From: Luteipulveratus flavus
Lineage (GTDB): Bacteria; Actinomycetota; Actinomycetes; Actinomycetales; Dermatophilaceae
Length of the DNA: 48,620 bases
Assembly: GCF_029439465.1 (NCBI RefSeq)
Contig: NZ_JAROAV010000036.1
Location: forward strand, 1-48,620
Direction: 5' to 3'
In this document: one piece after another, positions 17,157 to 25,006 of the stretch
Numbering within the stretch: the first letter of the stretch is position 1
How the letters are laid out: each line of letters begins with the position of its first letter
Position numbers and translations under genes: made by a program
Notes under the pieces: generated by a model
What the model was told of the DNA's origin: nothing
Database searches by the model: none
What the model saw: the letters and a program-made list of their open reading frames with translations, nothing else

Positions 17157-17212
17157 CGGCAAAAGCTGATCATCCGCACATGCATGCGTGTGGTCCCGAT
17201 CAACTTTTGCCG
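17157..17212. repeat. Palindromic GGCAAAAG element, copy a
   Basis: A 56-bp element has perfect 9-bp outer arms (cggcaaaag 17157-17165, cttttgccg 17204-17212) and a near-palindromic centre (gcacatgcatgcgtgtg). It lies just downstream of the VOC gene. Two further copies lie on its other side at 17944-18001 and 18008-18065. Confidence 0.8.
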
Positions 17213-17224
17213 ACGGGGGGAGGG

Positions 17225-17908
17225 TCAGACGGGGGTGAACGCGCAGAACTCGTTGCCGACCGGGTCGGACATGACGTGCCAGCCGATACCGTCCTCCCCC
17301 TTGGCCCGCAGCAGGGTCGCGCCCGCCGCCATGAGAGCGTCCAGGTCGTCGGTCGTCACGTCGAGATGGATCCGGTTCTTCGCGGTCTTCGGCTCGGGCA
17401 CCGGCGCGAACGCGATCGACTCGAACGGGGTGGCCGGGACGTCCTCGATGTAGGAGAAGCCGCGCTCGTCCTCGACGGCCTCCACCCCGAGCAGGTCCCC
17501 CCACCAGATCGCCAGCTCGTGCGCCGCACGGGCATCGCCGGTGACGTCCCACCCCAGCTCGTAGAGCCCGGCCGGACGACCCTCCGGCCGCAGGAACACG
17601 CAGAACTCCTGGCCGTCCGGGTCGCGCATCAGCGTCCAGGCGAAGGAGGTCGAGTCGAGCACGGTGGCGCCGGCCGCGACGATCGGCTCGAGCGCGTGCG
17701 CGTTGATGTCGATGTGCACGCGGTTCTTGGCGGTCACCGGCTCGGGCACCTGGTTGACCCAGACCTCGACCGCCTCGCCGGCGCGCAGACAGGCGTCGCC
17801 GTCGTCGTGCGGATGTGGGTCCCAGCCGAGCAGCGGAGCCCAGAACCGCGCCTGGGCGTGCGCGTCCGAGGCATCCATGCACAGGTCCTTGTACGCCGCG
17901 AGAGCCAT
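17225..17908 (-). CDS. Tandem VOC/glyoxalase-like protein
   Basis: This 227-residue protein has two vicinal-oxygen-chelate modules: about 1-110 (YKDLCMDASDAHAQARFWA, VTAKNRVHIDINA, MRDPDGQEFCVFLR) and about 115-227 (ARAAHELAIWWGDLLG, KTAKNRIHLDVTT, MSDPVGNEFCAFTPV). Each half ends in the D-P-x-G-N/Q-E-F-C motif, so an internal duplication is evident. The family includes glyoxalase-like and bleomycin-resistance-like proteins; the activity here is not known. ATG 17908 is the first in-frame start with a VOC-like N-terminus. Palindromic GGCAAAAG elements border it on both sides. Confidence 0.88.
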   Translation of the reverse strand: MALAAYKDLCMDASDAHAQARFWAPLLGWDPHPHDDGDACLRAGEAVEVWVNQVPEPVTAKNRVHIDINAHALEPIVAAGATVLDSTSFAWTLMRDPDGQEFCVFLRPEGRPAGLYELGWDVTGDARAAHELAIWWGDLLGVEAVEDERGFSYIEDVPATPFESIAFAPVPEPKTAKNRIHLDVTTDDLDALMAAGATLLRAKGEDGIGWHVMSDPVGNEFCAFTPV

Positions 17909-17943
17909 GCGCCGACCGTACCCGCGCCCAACCGACCCCGTCC

Positions 17944-18065
17944 CCGGCAAAAGGTGGGCGAGAGCACAGGTATGGATGTGCCGGGCGCCATCTTTTGCCG
18001 GGGGGTGCCGGCAAAAGGTGGGCGAGAGCACAGGCATGGATGTGCCGGGCGCCAGCTTTTGCCGG
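17944..18065. repeat. Two tandem GGCAAAAG palindromic elements (copies b and c)
   Basis: Copies at 17944-18001 and 18008-18065 are both 58 bp, about 95% alike by eye, in direct orientation with a 64-bp period. Their outer arms ccggcaaaag / cttttgccgg are perfect. The inside contains agcacag-tatggatgtgccgggcgcc. They lie between the divergently spaced starts and ends of the VOC gene and the isochorismatase gene. Confidence 0.85.
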
Positions 18066-18076
18066 GGAGGGGGTGG

Positions 18077-18613
18077 CTAGCGGCGGACGGTGATCAGGGG
18101 GCTGTAGAGGGCCATCACGTCGAGTGCCTTGCTGTGGTTCTCGGGCGTGGAGCCGGCACACGCCTCCGCGGGCACGGTCACCGCGACGCCGGCGTCGGCC
18201 ATCGCCAGGGCCGTCGAGATGACGCAGCAGTCGGTCGCGACCCCGACCAGCTCGACGGATGCGGCGTCACCGAGTGCGGACCGCAGCGCCGGACCCCACT
18301 TCCCGAACGTCGTCTCATCCACGCTCGGCCGACCGCGCAGGCCCGGGACCAGCTGGTAGAGCTCGGAGTCCGGCGGCTGCAGCGCGAAGGGCCACTCCTC
18401 GTAGTACGGCACCCACGCGCCCGCCGGCCGATCGGGCGCCACGAACCGGGTCACGACCACGCGCTCGCCGTACGCGGACACGCGGCGCTCGATGTGCGGC
18501 CACGCCTCCGCGAACATCGGCGAGCCCCACGGCGACGACGGATCGGCGAACACCGCTTGGGCGTCGATGACGACGAGCGCGTCCGAGGCCGTCGGGCCGT
18601 CGCCTGCGGTCAT
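18077..18613 (-). CDS. Isochorismatase/nicotinamidase-like cysteine hydrolase
   Basis: This 178-residue hydrolase has the Asp-Lys-Cys triad: D17 in VVIDAQAVF, K105 in TTFGKWGP and C130 in GVATDCCVIS. The family includes nicotinamidases, N-carbamoylsarcosine amidases and pyrimidine-catabolic ureidoacrylate amidases. It overlaps the NCS1 permease stop (ATGA at 18610-18613), so the two are coupled. That supports a role in using an imported nucleobase, amide or related compound, but the substrate is not readable from the sequence. Confidence 0.85.
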   Translation of the reverse strand: MTAGDGPTASDALVVIDAQAVFADPSSPWGSPMFAEAWPHIERRVSAYGERVVVTRFVAPDRPAGAWVPYYEEWPFALQPPDSELYQLVPGLRGRPSVDETTFGKWGPALRSALGDAASVELVGVATDCCVISTALAMADAGVAVTVPAEACAGSTPENHSKALDVMALYSPLITVRR

Positions 18614-20109
18614 CGGGCCACCGTGGCGGGCGCGTCGTCCAGCGCCTCCTGACGAGCCACCTGACGCCGCGTCAGCAGCAGGGTGCCGAGGAACCCGATC
18701 GCCAGCGACACCAGGACGCCGAGCCCGGCGAACGCCCAGGTGCCCTCCTTGCCGCCCAGGTTCAGCGGCTCCAGCAGGTAGCCCTGCCAGGCCAGCCAGC
18801 TCGTCCCGGTGGTGTTCACGACCAGACCCCAGCCGACCGCCGTACCCAGGGCGAGCAGCGCGAGGGCCGACCACCGGACGGAGCCGTAGCGGCCGCGCGC
18901 GGTGTAGAGGTCCTCGTCGTGGTAGTCGCGGCGGCGCAGGATCATGTCGCCGAGGAAGATGCCGCACCACGCCGCGAGCGGGACGCCGCCGGTGACGAGG
19001 AAGCCCTGGAACGGGCCGATGAAGTCGTCCGCGAAGAACACGACCGCGATCGAGCCGATCGTCATGATGACGCCGTCGATCAGTGCGGCGACGTACCGCG
19101 GGACGCGCAGACCGAGGCTGAGCAGCGACAGGCCGGAGGAGTAGATGTCCAGGACGGTCCCGCCGATGAGCCCGAGGATCGCGACCAGCGCGAACGGCAC
19201 CAGGAACCACGTCGGCAGGATCGTCGTGAGCGCGCCGATCGGGTCCGACTGCACCGCCTTGGAGATCGACTCGCTGGAGCCGGTGAGCAGGATGCCGTAC
19301 AGGATCAGCAGCAGCGGGCCGAGCGAGGCGCCGAACGTCGTCCAGAACACCACGCCCCGGCCGGACGCACCGCGCGGCAGGTAGCGCGAGTAGTCGGCGG
19401 CGGCGTTGGTCCAGCCGAGCCCGAGCGCTGTCACGAGCAGGACGGTCGCACCGATGACCTCGGGCGCGCCGCCGGCGCTGTGGGCGGTCACGGCGTCCCA
19501 GCTGATCTCGTCGACGGTCAGCGCGATGTAGACGACGGTGAGGACGGCCGTAGCCATCGTGATCCAGGTCTGGACGCGCATGATGATGCGGAAGCCGAAG
19601 ACCCCGGAGATGACCGTGACGGCGGCGACGACGATCAGCGCGACGACCTTCGTCTCGGTGCCGCCGCCCCAGCCGAGGCGGTTGAAGACCGTGGCGCTGG
19701 CGAGCGTGGCGAGGACGACGAGCACGGTCTCCCAGCCGACGAGCAGCAGCCACGACAGCAGGGCGGGCACCCGGTTGCCCTGCACCCCGAACGACGCCCG
19801 GGACAGCACCATCGTCGGCGCCGATCCGCGCTTGCCGGCCAGCGAGACGAACCCGCACAGCAGGAACGACAGCACCGTGCCGAGCACCATCGCGAGCACG
19901 GCCTGCCAGAAGCTGAGCCCGAACCCGAGCACGTACGCGCCGTACGGGATGGCGAGGACGGAGATGTTGGCCGCGAACCAGGGCCAGAACAACGATCGCG
20001 GTGTGCCGTGCCGTTCGGACTCGGCGATGACGTTCAGGCCGTTGGCCTCGACGGAGGCGGCGGCCCCGGAGACGGGCGGTGCCGGCTCGGCGGACACGGA
20101 GGATGCCAT
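18610..20109 (-). CDS. NCS1-family nucleobase permease
   Basis: This 499-residue transporter has about 12 membrane segments and imports purines, pyrimidines, allantoin, hydantoin or thiamin-like compounds in family members. The first helix has PRSLFWPWFAANISVLAI, and GWTNAAADYSRYLPR and LGRASFGVQGNRVPALLSW-like motifs (here MVLSRASFGVQGNRVP) mark the NCS1 fold. Its stop overlaps the start of the isochorismatase-like gene, giving an import-then-hydrolysis operon. ATG 20109 is the start. The N-terminal 35 residues are Ala/Pro-rich and cytoplasmic. Confidence 0.92.
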   Translation of the reverse strand: MASSVSAEPAPPVSGAAASVEANGLNVIAESERHGTPRSLFWPWFAANISVLAIPYGAYVLGFGLSFWQAVLAMVLGTVLSFLLCGFVSLAGKRGSAPTMVLSRASFGVQGNRVPALLSWLLLVGWETVLVVLATLASATVFNRLGWGGGTETKVVALIVVAAVTVISGVFGFRIIMRVQTWITMATAVLTVVYIALTVDEISWDAVTAHSAGGAPEVIGATVLLVTALGLGWTNAAADYSRYLPRGASGRGVVFWTTFGASLGPLLLILYGILLTGSSESISKAVQSDPIGALTTILPTWFLVPFALVAILGLIGGTVLDIYSSGLSLLSLGLRVPRYVAALIDGVIMTIGSIAVVFFADDFIGPFQGFLVTGGVPLAAWCGIFLGDMILRRRDYHDEDLYTARGRYGSVRWSALALLALGTAVGWGLVVNTTGTSWLAWQGYLLEPLNLGGKEGTWAFAGLGVLVSLAIGFLGTLLLTRRQVARQEALDDAPATVAR

Positions 20110-20155
20110 GGCGGCAACGTAGCGCGCCGGGGTTCCGGGGGAGTAGTGGAACGGT

Positions 20156-21046
20156 TCAGGGGTGCCGCAGCGCCGAACGCGCGGCGGCGCGGACGACGAC
20201 GGTGAGGTCGTCGAGGCGGTCCGAGCGCAGCCGCCAGCGCTGCCAGTACAGCGGGACGTCGACGTGGTCGCGCGCGCCGAGCCGGACCAGCCGGCCGGTG
20301 TCGTAGTCGTCGCCCGCCTGCAGGTCCGGCACCGCGCCCCAGCCGAGCCCCGCGCGGACGGCGGCCAGGAAGCCGTGCGAGGACGGGACGAGGTGGGTCG
20401 GTGGGTCCGCGACGACGCCGTGCCGCGACAGGACGTCGTGCTGGAGGTCGTCCTTGGTGTTGAACCGGACGACGGGCATGGCCGACCAGCGGGGACCGCG
20501 CCCGGTCGAGTACCGCTCGAGGAGGGCGGGGGACGCCGCCGGCCGGTAGCGCATCACGCCGAGTGGCTCGACCGAGCAGCCCTGCACCGCAACGGGATCC
20601 GAGGTCACCGCACCGAGGACGGTGCCGGTGCGGAGCAGCTCCGCCGAGTGCGCCTGGTCTTCGACGTGCAGACGCAGCAGCACCTCGGGTGAGTCGGCGC
20701 ACGCGTCGAGCACGGCGGTGAACCAGGTCGCGAGCGAGTCGGCGTTGACCGCGACCGACAGCTCGACCACGCCGGCGGCGCCGGATGCGTCGCCGCACAG
20801 CTCGCCGGCGGCGGCGTCGTCCAGCAGCCGGCGCTGCCGGGCCAGCCGCAGCAGGACGGCACCCGCCTCGGTGGCCGTGCACGGTGTCGTCCGGCGGACC
20901 ACCACCTGGCCGACCTGCGCCTCGAGCGCGCGGATGCGCTGGCTGACCGCCGACGGCGTGATCGACAGGTGCCGGGCGGCCGCGTCGAACGTCCCGTGGT
21001 CCACGATCGCGAGCAGCGCCTCCAGCTGGTCGCCGTTGTACGTCAT
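20156..21046 (-). CDS. lysG: LysR-type regulator, LysG/ArgP family
   Basis: This 296-residue activator has an N-terminal HTH (about 5-60: EALLAIVDHGTFDAAARHLSI, VSQRIRALE) and a C-terminal effector domain. The region around VVRFNTKDDLQHDVLSRH is typical of LysG/ArgP (lysine/arginine exporter activator). It is transcribed from ybaK, overlapping it by 4 bp (ATGA at 21043-21046). The lysE exporter starts 587 bp away, divergent from ybaK. By analogy to Corynebacterium LysG it would turn on lysE when basic amino acids accumulate. A 46-bp gap separates its stop from the permease gene. Confidence 0.88.
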   Translation of the reverse strand: MTYNGDQLEALLAIVDHGTFDAAARHLSITPSAVSQRIRALEAQVGQVVVRRTTPCTATEAGAVLLRLARQRRLLDDAAAGELCGDASGAAGVVELSVAVNADSLATWFTAVLDACADSPEVLLRLHVEDQAHSAELLRTGTVLGAVTSDPVAVQGCSVEPLGVMRYRPAASPALLERYSTGRGPRWSAMPVVRFNTKDDLQHDVLSRHGVVADPPTHLVPSSHGFLAAVRAGLGWGAVPDLQAGDDYDTGRLVRLGARDHVDVPLYWQRWRLRSDRLDDLTVVVRAAARSALRHP

Positions 21047-21540
21047 CGCCGGGCGATCGCGGCGTACGTCGCCCCCGTCGCCGCCGCCAGGTCGCCCGGC
21101 GCCAGCTCGATGTCGAACCCGCGCCGCCCGCCGGACACCAGCACGGTGCCGTACGCCTGCGCGGAGTCGTCGACGACGGTCCGCAGCGAGGTGCGCTGAC
21201 CGATCGGGCTGATGCCCCCGACGACGTACCCGGTGCTGCGCTCGGCGTCCTTGGGGTCGGCCAGCTCCGCGCGCTTGCCGCCGAGCGCCGCCGCGACCGC
21301 CTTGAGGTCCAGCTGCCGGTCGACCGGGACCACGCCGACCGCGAGCGCGCCGTCGACCCGGACCAGCAGGGTCTTCAGCACCCGGGCGGGCTCCACGCCC
21401 AGGGCCTGCGCCGCCTCCATCCCGTAGGAGGCGACGGCCGGGTCGTGGACGTACGAGCGCGGCGTGTACGCGACGCCGGCGCGGTCGAGCGCGACGGTGG
21501 CCGGGGTCCCGCCGGACCGGTTGCCCTTGTTGCGTGCCAT
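21043..21540 (-). CDS. ybaK: YbaK/EbsC-type Cys-tRNA(Pro) deacylase
   Basis: This 165-residue editing enzyme removes cysteine from mischarged tRNA-Pro. The C-terminus has the YbaK/aminoacyl-tRNA deacylase motifs: KTLLVRVDGALAVGVVP with its lysine, GYVVGGISPIGQ (conserved G-x-x-P region) and the RRGFDIELAPGDLA end. The N-terminus has TPATVALDRAGVAYTP, typical of the family. The ATG at 21540 is preceded by little Shine-Dalgarno sequence. It lies between lysE and lysG in a minus-strand operon with lysG, an odd partner for an exporter regulator. Confidence 0.9.
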   Translation of the reverse strand: MARNKGNRSGGTPATVALDRAGVAYTPRSYVHDPAVASYGMEAAQALGVEPARVLKTLLVRVDGALAVGVVPVDRQLDLKAVAAALGGKRAELADPKDAERSTGYVVGGISPIGQRTSLRTVVDDSAQAYGTVLVSGGRRGFDIELAPGDLAAATGATYAAIARR

Positions 21541-21560
21541 GGCGGCACCTTACGCCGGGA

Positions 21561-21599
21561 TGAAGCAGAACTGATGTTCCTGCAGAATCATTCGCTTCA
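21561..21599. promoter_or_regulatory. LysR-type operator between ybaK and lysE
   Basis: The 92-bp divergent gap holds an inverted repeat (tgaagc 21561-21566 / gcttca 21594-21599) centred on the short palindrome ttcctgcagaa (21577-21587). This layout fits LysR-type binding sites upstream of a regulated exporter gene. It could serve both lysE and ybaK-lysG. Confidence 0.5.
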
Positions 21600-21632
21600 C
21601 TTCAGGCTGGCCCCGACCTACCGTGGACGTCC

Positions 21633-22229
21633 GTGACCGCGATCCTCCCCGGCCTGCTGACCGGCCTCAGCCTCATCGTCGCCATCGGCGCGCAGAACGC
21701 GTTCGTGCTGCGGCAGGGTCTGGCTCGCCACCACGTCGGGCTGGTCGTCGCGATCTGCGCGGTCTCGGACGCCGTCCTCATCGCCGCGGGCGTGGGAGGC
21801 GTCGGTGCGGTCGTCCGTGACCACCCGACCGCCCTGCAGGTGCTCCGCTGGGTCGGCGCGGCGTACCTGCTCGCGTACGGTCTGCGCTCGCTGTGGTCGG
21901 CGCGGCACTCGGAGGCGCTGACGCCCGCGGACCGCAGCGCCCGCTCCTGGACGGCGGTGGCGGCCATGACGCTCGCGCTCACCTACCTGAACCCGCACGT
22001 CTACCTCGACACCGTCCTCATGCTCGGGTCGATCGCCAACCAGCACGGCGACGACCGGTGGTGGTTCGCGCTGGGCGCCGCGACCGGGAGCGTGCTGTGG
22101 TTCACGGGGCTGGGCTACGGCGCGCGGTCGGCGTCGCGGCTCGCGGCGAGACCGTCGACCTGGCGCGTGCTGGACGTCCTGATCGGTGTCGTGATGATCG
22201 CGCTCTCGGTACGGCTGGCGGTCGGCTGA
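21633..22229 (+). CDS. lysE: LysE/ArgO-family basic amino acid exporter
   Basis: This 198-residue membrane protein has about 5-6 helices and exports lysine and/or arginine. The first segment has GLLTGLSLIVAIGAQNAFVLRQGL, the LysE signature (the IGAQNAFVLRQG core). A conserved NPHVYLDTVLMLG motif and a C-terminal LLxVLIGVVMIALSV-type helix are also present. GTG 21633 starts the protein; no strong Shine-Dalgarno is seen. Its regulator is the lysG gene downstream on the minus strand. The last 115 bases overlap the 3' end of the convergent PAP2 gene. Confidence 0.9.
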   Translation: MTAILPGLLTGLSLIVAIGAQNAFVLRQGLARHHVGLVVAICAVSDAVLIAAGVGGVGAVVRDHPTALQVLRWVGAAYLLAYGLRSLWSARHSEALTPADRSARSWTAVAAMTLALTYLNPHVYLDTVLMLGSIANQHGDDRWWFALGAATGSVLWFTGLGYGARSASRLAARPSTWRVLDVLIGVVMIALSVRLAVG

Positions 22230-23032
22230 GCGGCGCCCTCGGGCATCGGCGTCCGTCCGGTCGACAGACTCCACACCATCACCACGACGAGGCCGACGAG
22301 CATCAGCGCGACCCCGGCGAGGACGTCGACGACGTAGTGGTTGCCGGTGGCGACGACGTCCAGCGCGGTGACGCCCGGGAACGCCCAGGCGAGGTGCGCC
22401 ACCCGGCGGTGTGAGCGCCGTACGCACCACCAGATCGCGAACGCGCACCAGGACGCCCACGCCATGTGCAGGCTCGGCATCGCGGCGTACAGGTTGGCCG
22501 CCGTGCCCGAGTCGCGCGAGGTGGCGCCGCCCAGGATGTCGTGCGTCGCGATGACGTCGACGATGCCGTGCATCGCGAACCGGGGCGGCGCGACGGCGTA
22601 CAGCCAGAAGACGGGCAGGCTCAGCAGCGTCGTGGTGATGAGCACGCGGCGGAGGTGGAGGTACTGCTCGGCCGCCCGGCAGTAGACCCAGCCGAGCACG
22701 ATCGGCGGCACGATCAGGCACGCGCCGTAGAAGTAGCCCGCGACGTGAGTGAGGAAGAGGTGGTCGGCGAGCCAGTGGTTCAGCGGCTGCTCCCAGTCGA
22801 GGCGGAACGTGCGCTCGAACGTCTGAAGGGACTGGGCGTTCGCCGTGGCCTCCCGGTGGGTCTCCCCGAGGTGGGCCTGGACGACCGAGAAGAGGACGTA
22901 GCCGACGACCAGCAGCACGAGCTCGGGCAGCCACGACGGTCTGGCCAGCGCGCGCCAGAGTGCCTGCTGTCCGTGCCGAGTGCGCTCCGCGGGCCCCTGC
23001 CCACGGGCCGACGGCGAAGTCACCACTGTCAT
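22115..23032 (-). CDS. PAP2-type (inositolphosphotransferase-like) membrane enzyme
   Basis: This 305-residue membrane protein has about six helices and PAP2 motifs: RFAMHGIVDV, MPSLHMAWA (second His motif) and GNHYVVDVLAG (third His-containing motif). The layout resembles the Ipt1/aureobasidin-resistance-like PAP2_3 group that acts on phospholipid or polyprenyl phosphates. The C-terminal 45 residues are polar and antisense to the end of lysE (22115-22229), a true overlap of two convergent reading frames. ATG 23032 is the start, but a GTG at 23035 or 23038 would also fit after GGGGAAA. Confidence 0.85.
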   Translation of the reverse strand: MTVVTSPSARGQGPAERTRHGQQALWRALARPSWLPELVLLVVGYVLFSVVQAHLGETHREATANAQSLQTFERTFRLDWEQPLNHWLADHLFLTHVAGYFYGACLIVPPIVLGWVYCRAAEQYLHLRRVLITTTLLSLPVFWLYAVAPPRFAMHGIVDVIATHDILGGATSRDSGTAANLYAAMPSLHMAWASWCAFAIWWCVRRSHRRVAHLAWAFPGVTALDVVATGNHYVVDVLAGVALMLVGLVVVMVWSLSTGRTPMPEGAAQPTASRTESAIITTPIRTSSTRQVDGLAASRDADRAP

Positions 23033-23164
23033 CACCACATTTCCCCGAGTCGTTGTGGTAAGTCCCGTGTACGGCACAGTAGAGCCCACCACCCCCGGAG
23101 GCATCCCGAAAAGGGATGACATGCGCCGTGTCCACCCCTACCGGAGTAGTACGGCGGGGCAGCC

Positions 23165-24337
23165 CTACGACACGATGCGACCGAGCGCGGCGAGTCCGAT
23201 ACGGGCGGTCCGCCGCCGGACCAGCCGCTCGAGCGTCGCGTCGCCCGTCGTGATCGCACGGAACGCCCGCCAGCCCCACGGGCCGGTCGTCAGCACCCGG
23301 ACCATCAGCCCCGGCCAGCGCTCGAACGTCGCCAGCAGCGCCGCGCCGGCGGCCATCTCGCGGGCCAGGACGGCCCCGATGTCCCGGGTGTACGCCGCGA
23401 GCACGGCCTCTGGAGCGGACCCGCCGGACGGCGCGGTCGTCCCGGACGCCGCGGCGGCGCCCGCGAGCAGACCGGACCGGACGGCGTACGAGATGCCCTC
23501 GCGGGTCCACGGCTCGAGCAGTCCGGCGGCGTCACCGGCGACGAGGACGCGGCCACGGCCGAGAGGGGAGTCAGGGGTACGGCAGCGGGTCAGGTGGCCC
23601 GAGGACCGCAGCTCGGCCAGGCCGTCCAGCCCGTGCTGGGCGGTGAACTCGGCGAGGTACCGGCGGGTCTGCTCGGGCGCACCCTTGGCCATGATGACGC
23701 CGACGGTGAGGGCGCCGTCCTTGGGGAAGACCCATGCGTACGCGCCGCGCTCGCCGCCGAAGTCGAGCGCCAGCCGGCCTTTCCAGCGGTCCGCCTGCTC
23801 GCCCGGGTCGAGCTCCACCTCGAGGCCGAGGTCGGTCTGCGCGAGCCGCACGCCGACGTACCGCCCGATGCGAGAGGTGCTGCCGTCCGCACCGACGACC
23901 CAGCGGGCCCGGACGGGACCGTCTGCGGTGGTGAGCTCGACGTGGTCGTCGCGCTCGGTGACGGCCGTGACCGCGACGCCCTGACGGACCTCGGCGCCGG
24001 CCCGCGCGGCGGACGCGAGCAGCCGCTCGTCGAGCTCGGCGCGGTTCACCAGGGTGAGGACGGGCCGGTCCGCGGACCGCGTGGTCTCGCGTCGCCCGCG
24101 ACAGGTGAGGACCACCCGGTCGATCCGCTGCTGGACGGGGAGGTCGAGGTCGTCCGGGAGGTGCGCGAGCGTCGCGCCGATCAGCCCGCCTCCGCACGTC
24201 TTGTACCGCGGGAACCTCGCGCGGTCGAGGATCACGGTGCGCGCCCCCGCGAGCGCGGCGGCGCGGGCGGCGCTGCTGCCGGCCGGGCCCGCGCCGACGA
24301 CGGCGACGTCGTGGATCTCGTCGTCACGCTGCTGCAC
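23165..24337 (-). CDS. Geranylgeranyl reductase family FAD protein
   Basis: This 390-residue flavoprotein has the FAD-binding GxGxxG at the N-terminus (AVVGAGPAGSSAARAAALAG), then YKTCGGGLIG and the second FAD motif (RVLVAGDAAGLLEPWTREG). These are hallmarks of the geranylgeranyl reductase family (digeranylgeranylglycerophospholipid/menaquinone side-chain reductases), which saturates isoprenoid chains. In actinobacteria it likely reduces menaquinone or polyprenyl chains. GTG 24337 begins the protein. It is a single-gene unit, separated from the lipoprotein gene by a hairpin. Confidence 0.92.
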   Translation of the reverse strand: MQQRDDEIHDVAVVGAGPAGSSAARAAALAGARTVILDRARFPRYKTCGGGLIGATLAHLPDDLDLPVQQRIDRVVLTCRGRRETTRSADRPVLTLVNRAELDERLLASAARAGAEVRQGVAVTAVTERDDHVELTTADGPVRARWVVGADGSTSRIGRYVGVRLAQTDLGLEVELDPGEQADRWKGRLALDFGGERGAYAWVFPKDGALTVGVIMAKGAPEQTRRYLAEFTAQHGLDGLAELRSSGHLTRCRTPDSPLGRGRVLVAGDAAGLLEPWTREGISYAVRSGLLAGAAAASGTTAPSGGSAPEAVLAAYTRDIGAVLAREMAAGAALLATFERWPGLMVRVLTTGPWGWRAFRAITTGDATLERLVRRRTARIGLAALGRIVS

Positions 24338-24414
24338 GGGCCGATGCTAACGATGAGGACGCACGGCCGCGGAGGGCTGGGGGGCGGGGGTCCCGCCGCG
24401 ACCGTGCGCCGTAA

Positions 24415-24439
24415 GGGGCGTCCTCCTGGGAGGAGCCCC
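24415..24439 (-). terminator. Hairpin after the lipoprotein gene
   Basis: Nested stems ggggc / gcccc (24415-24419, 24435-24439) enclose cctcc / ggagg, giving a short strong hairpin. It lies 70 bp after the lipoprotein stop (minus strand) and before the next minus-strand gene, so it likely ends that transcript. A wider inverted repeat (gtacacatc 24448-24456 / gatgtgtac 24499-24507) also lies here. Confidence 0.5.
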
Positions 24440-24508
24440 ACCGATGAGTACACATCACGCGTCAAGCCTTGTGCGGATCCGCCACGCCCGGATTGCCGGA
24501 TGTGTACG

Positions 24509-25006
24509 TCAGCTGCTCGATGACGTGCTGTAGGACGGGGATTCGAGGGCCTTGATGATCGTCTCGACCTCCGGCGGCTTGGGCGCCGCGTCGTCGGTGA
24601 GGATGCGCACGGTCGACCGGTCGGAGTACCGGATGAGCAGCTCGTAGACGAAGCCGTCCGCGATGCGGGTGTTGCGGTGCTCCCCGGCGAAACCGCGGAC
24701 GTTCGGTGACGTCGCGGCGCGGAAGACCTCCTGCGGGCCGCGGGCTGCCGTGCTGGCGTAGTGCTCGCGGACACCGGCGAAGCCACCCGTCTTCGACAGC
24801 GTGACGGCCGTGGCGGAGACGCCGGTGGTGGTCGACGTCGGTGCGCCGGAGGTCGATGTCGGCGCGCCGGCGGTCGGCGGCAGCGGCGTCGTGCCGGAGG
24901 CCGGCGGGGTGGTGCCGGTGCCCGGCGAGCTGTCGCCGTCGCTGCAGGCGGTGACGCCCAGCGCGACGGCGAGCGCGAGCCCAGCCACGGTCGTACGCGT
25001 CGTCAT
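24509..25006 (-). CDS. Secreted lipoprotein of unknown function
   Basis: This 165-residue protein starts with a lipoprotein signal: hydrophobic VAGLALAVALGVTAC with a lipobox cysteine (TAC at about residue 21), so it should be anchored to the outer face of the membrane. A Thr/Pro/Gly-rich linker follows (about 24-65), then a short folded part (about 70-155, IADGFVYELLIRYSDRSTVRIL) and a serine-rich tail. No known family was recognised. Its ATG overlaps the TGA of the TetR gene upstream by 4 bp, so it is in the same operon. Confidence 0.85.
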   Translation of the reverse strand: MTTRTTVAGLALAVALGVTACSDGDSSPGTGTTPPASGTTPLPPTAGAPTSTSGAPTSTTTGVSATAVTLSKTGGFAGVREHYASTAARGPQEVFRAATSPNVRGFAGEHRNTRIADGFVYELLIRYSDRSTVRILTDDAAPKPPEVETIIKALESPSYSTSSSS

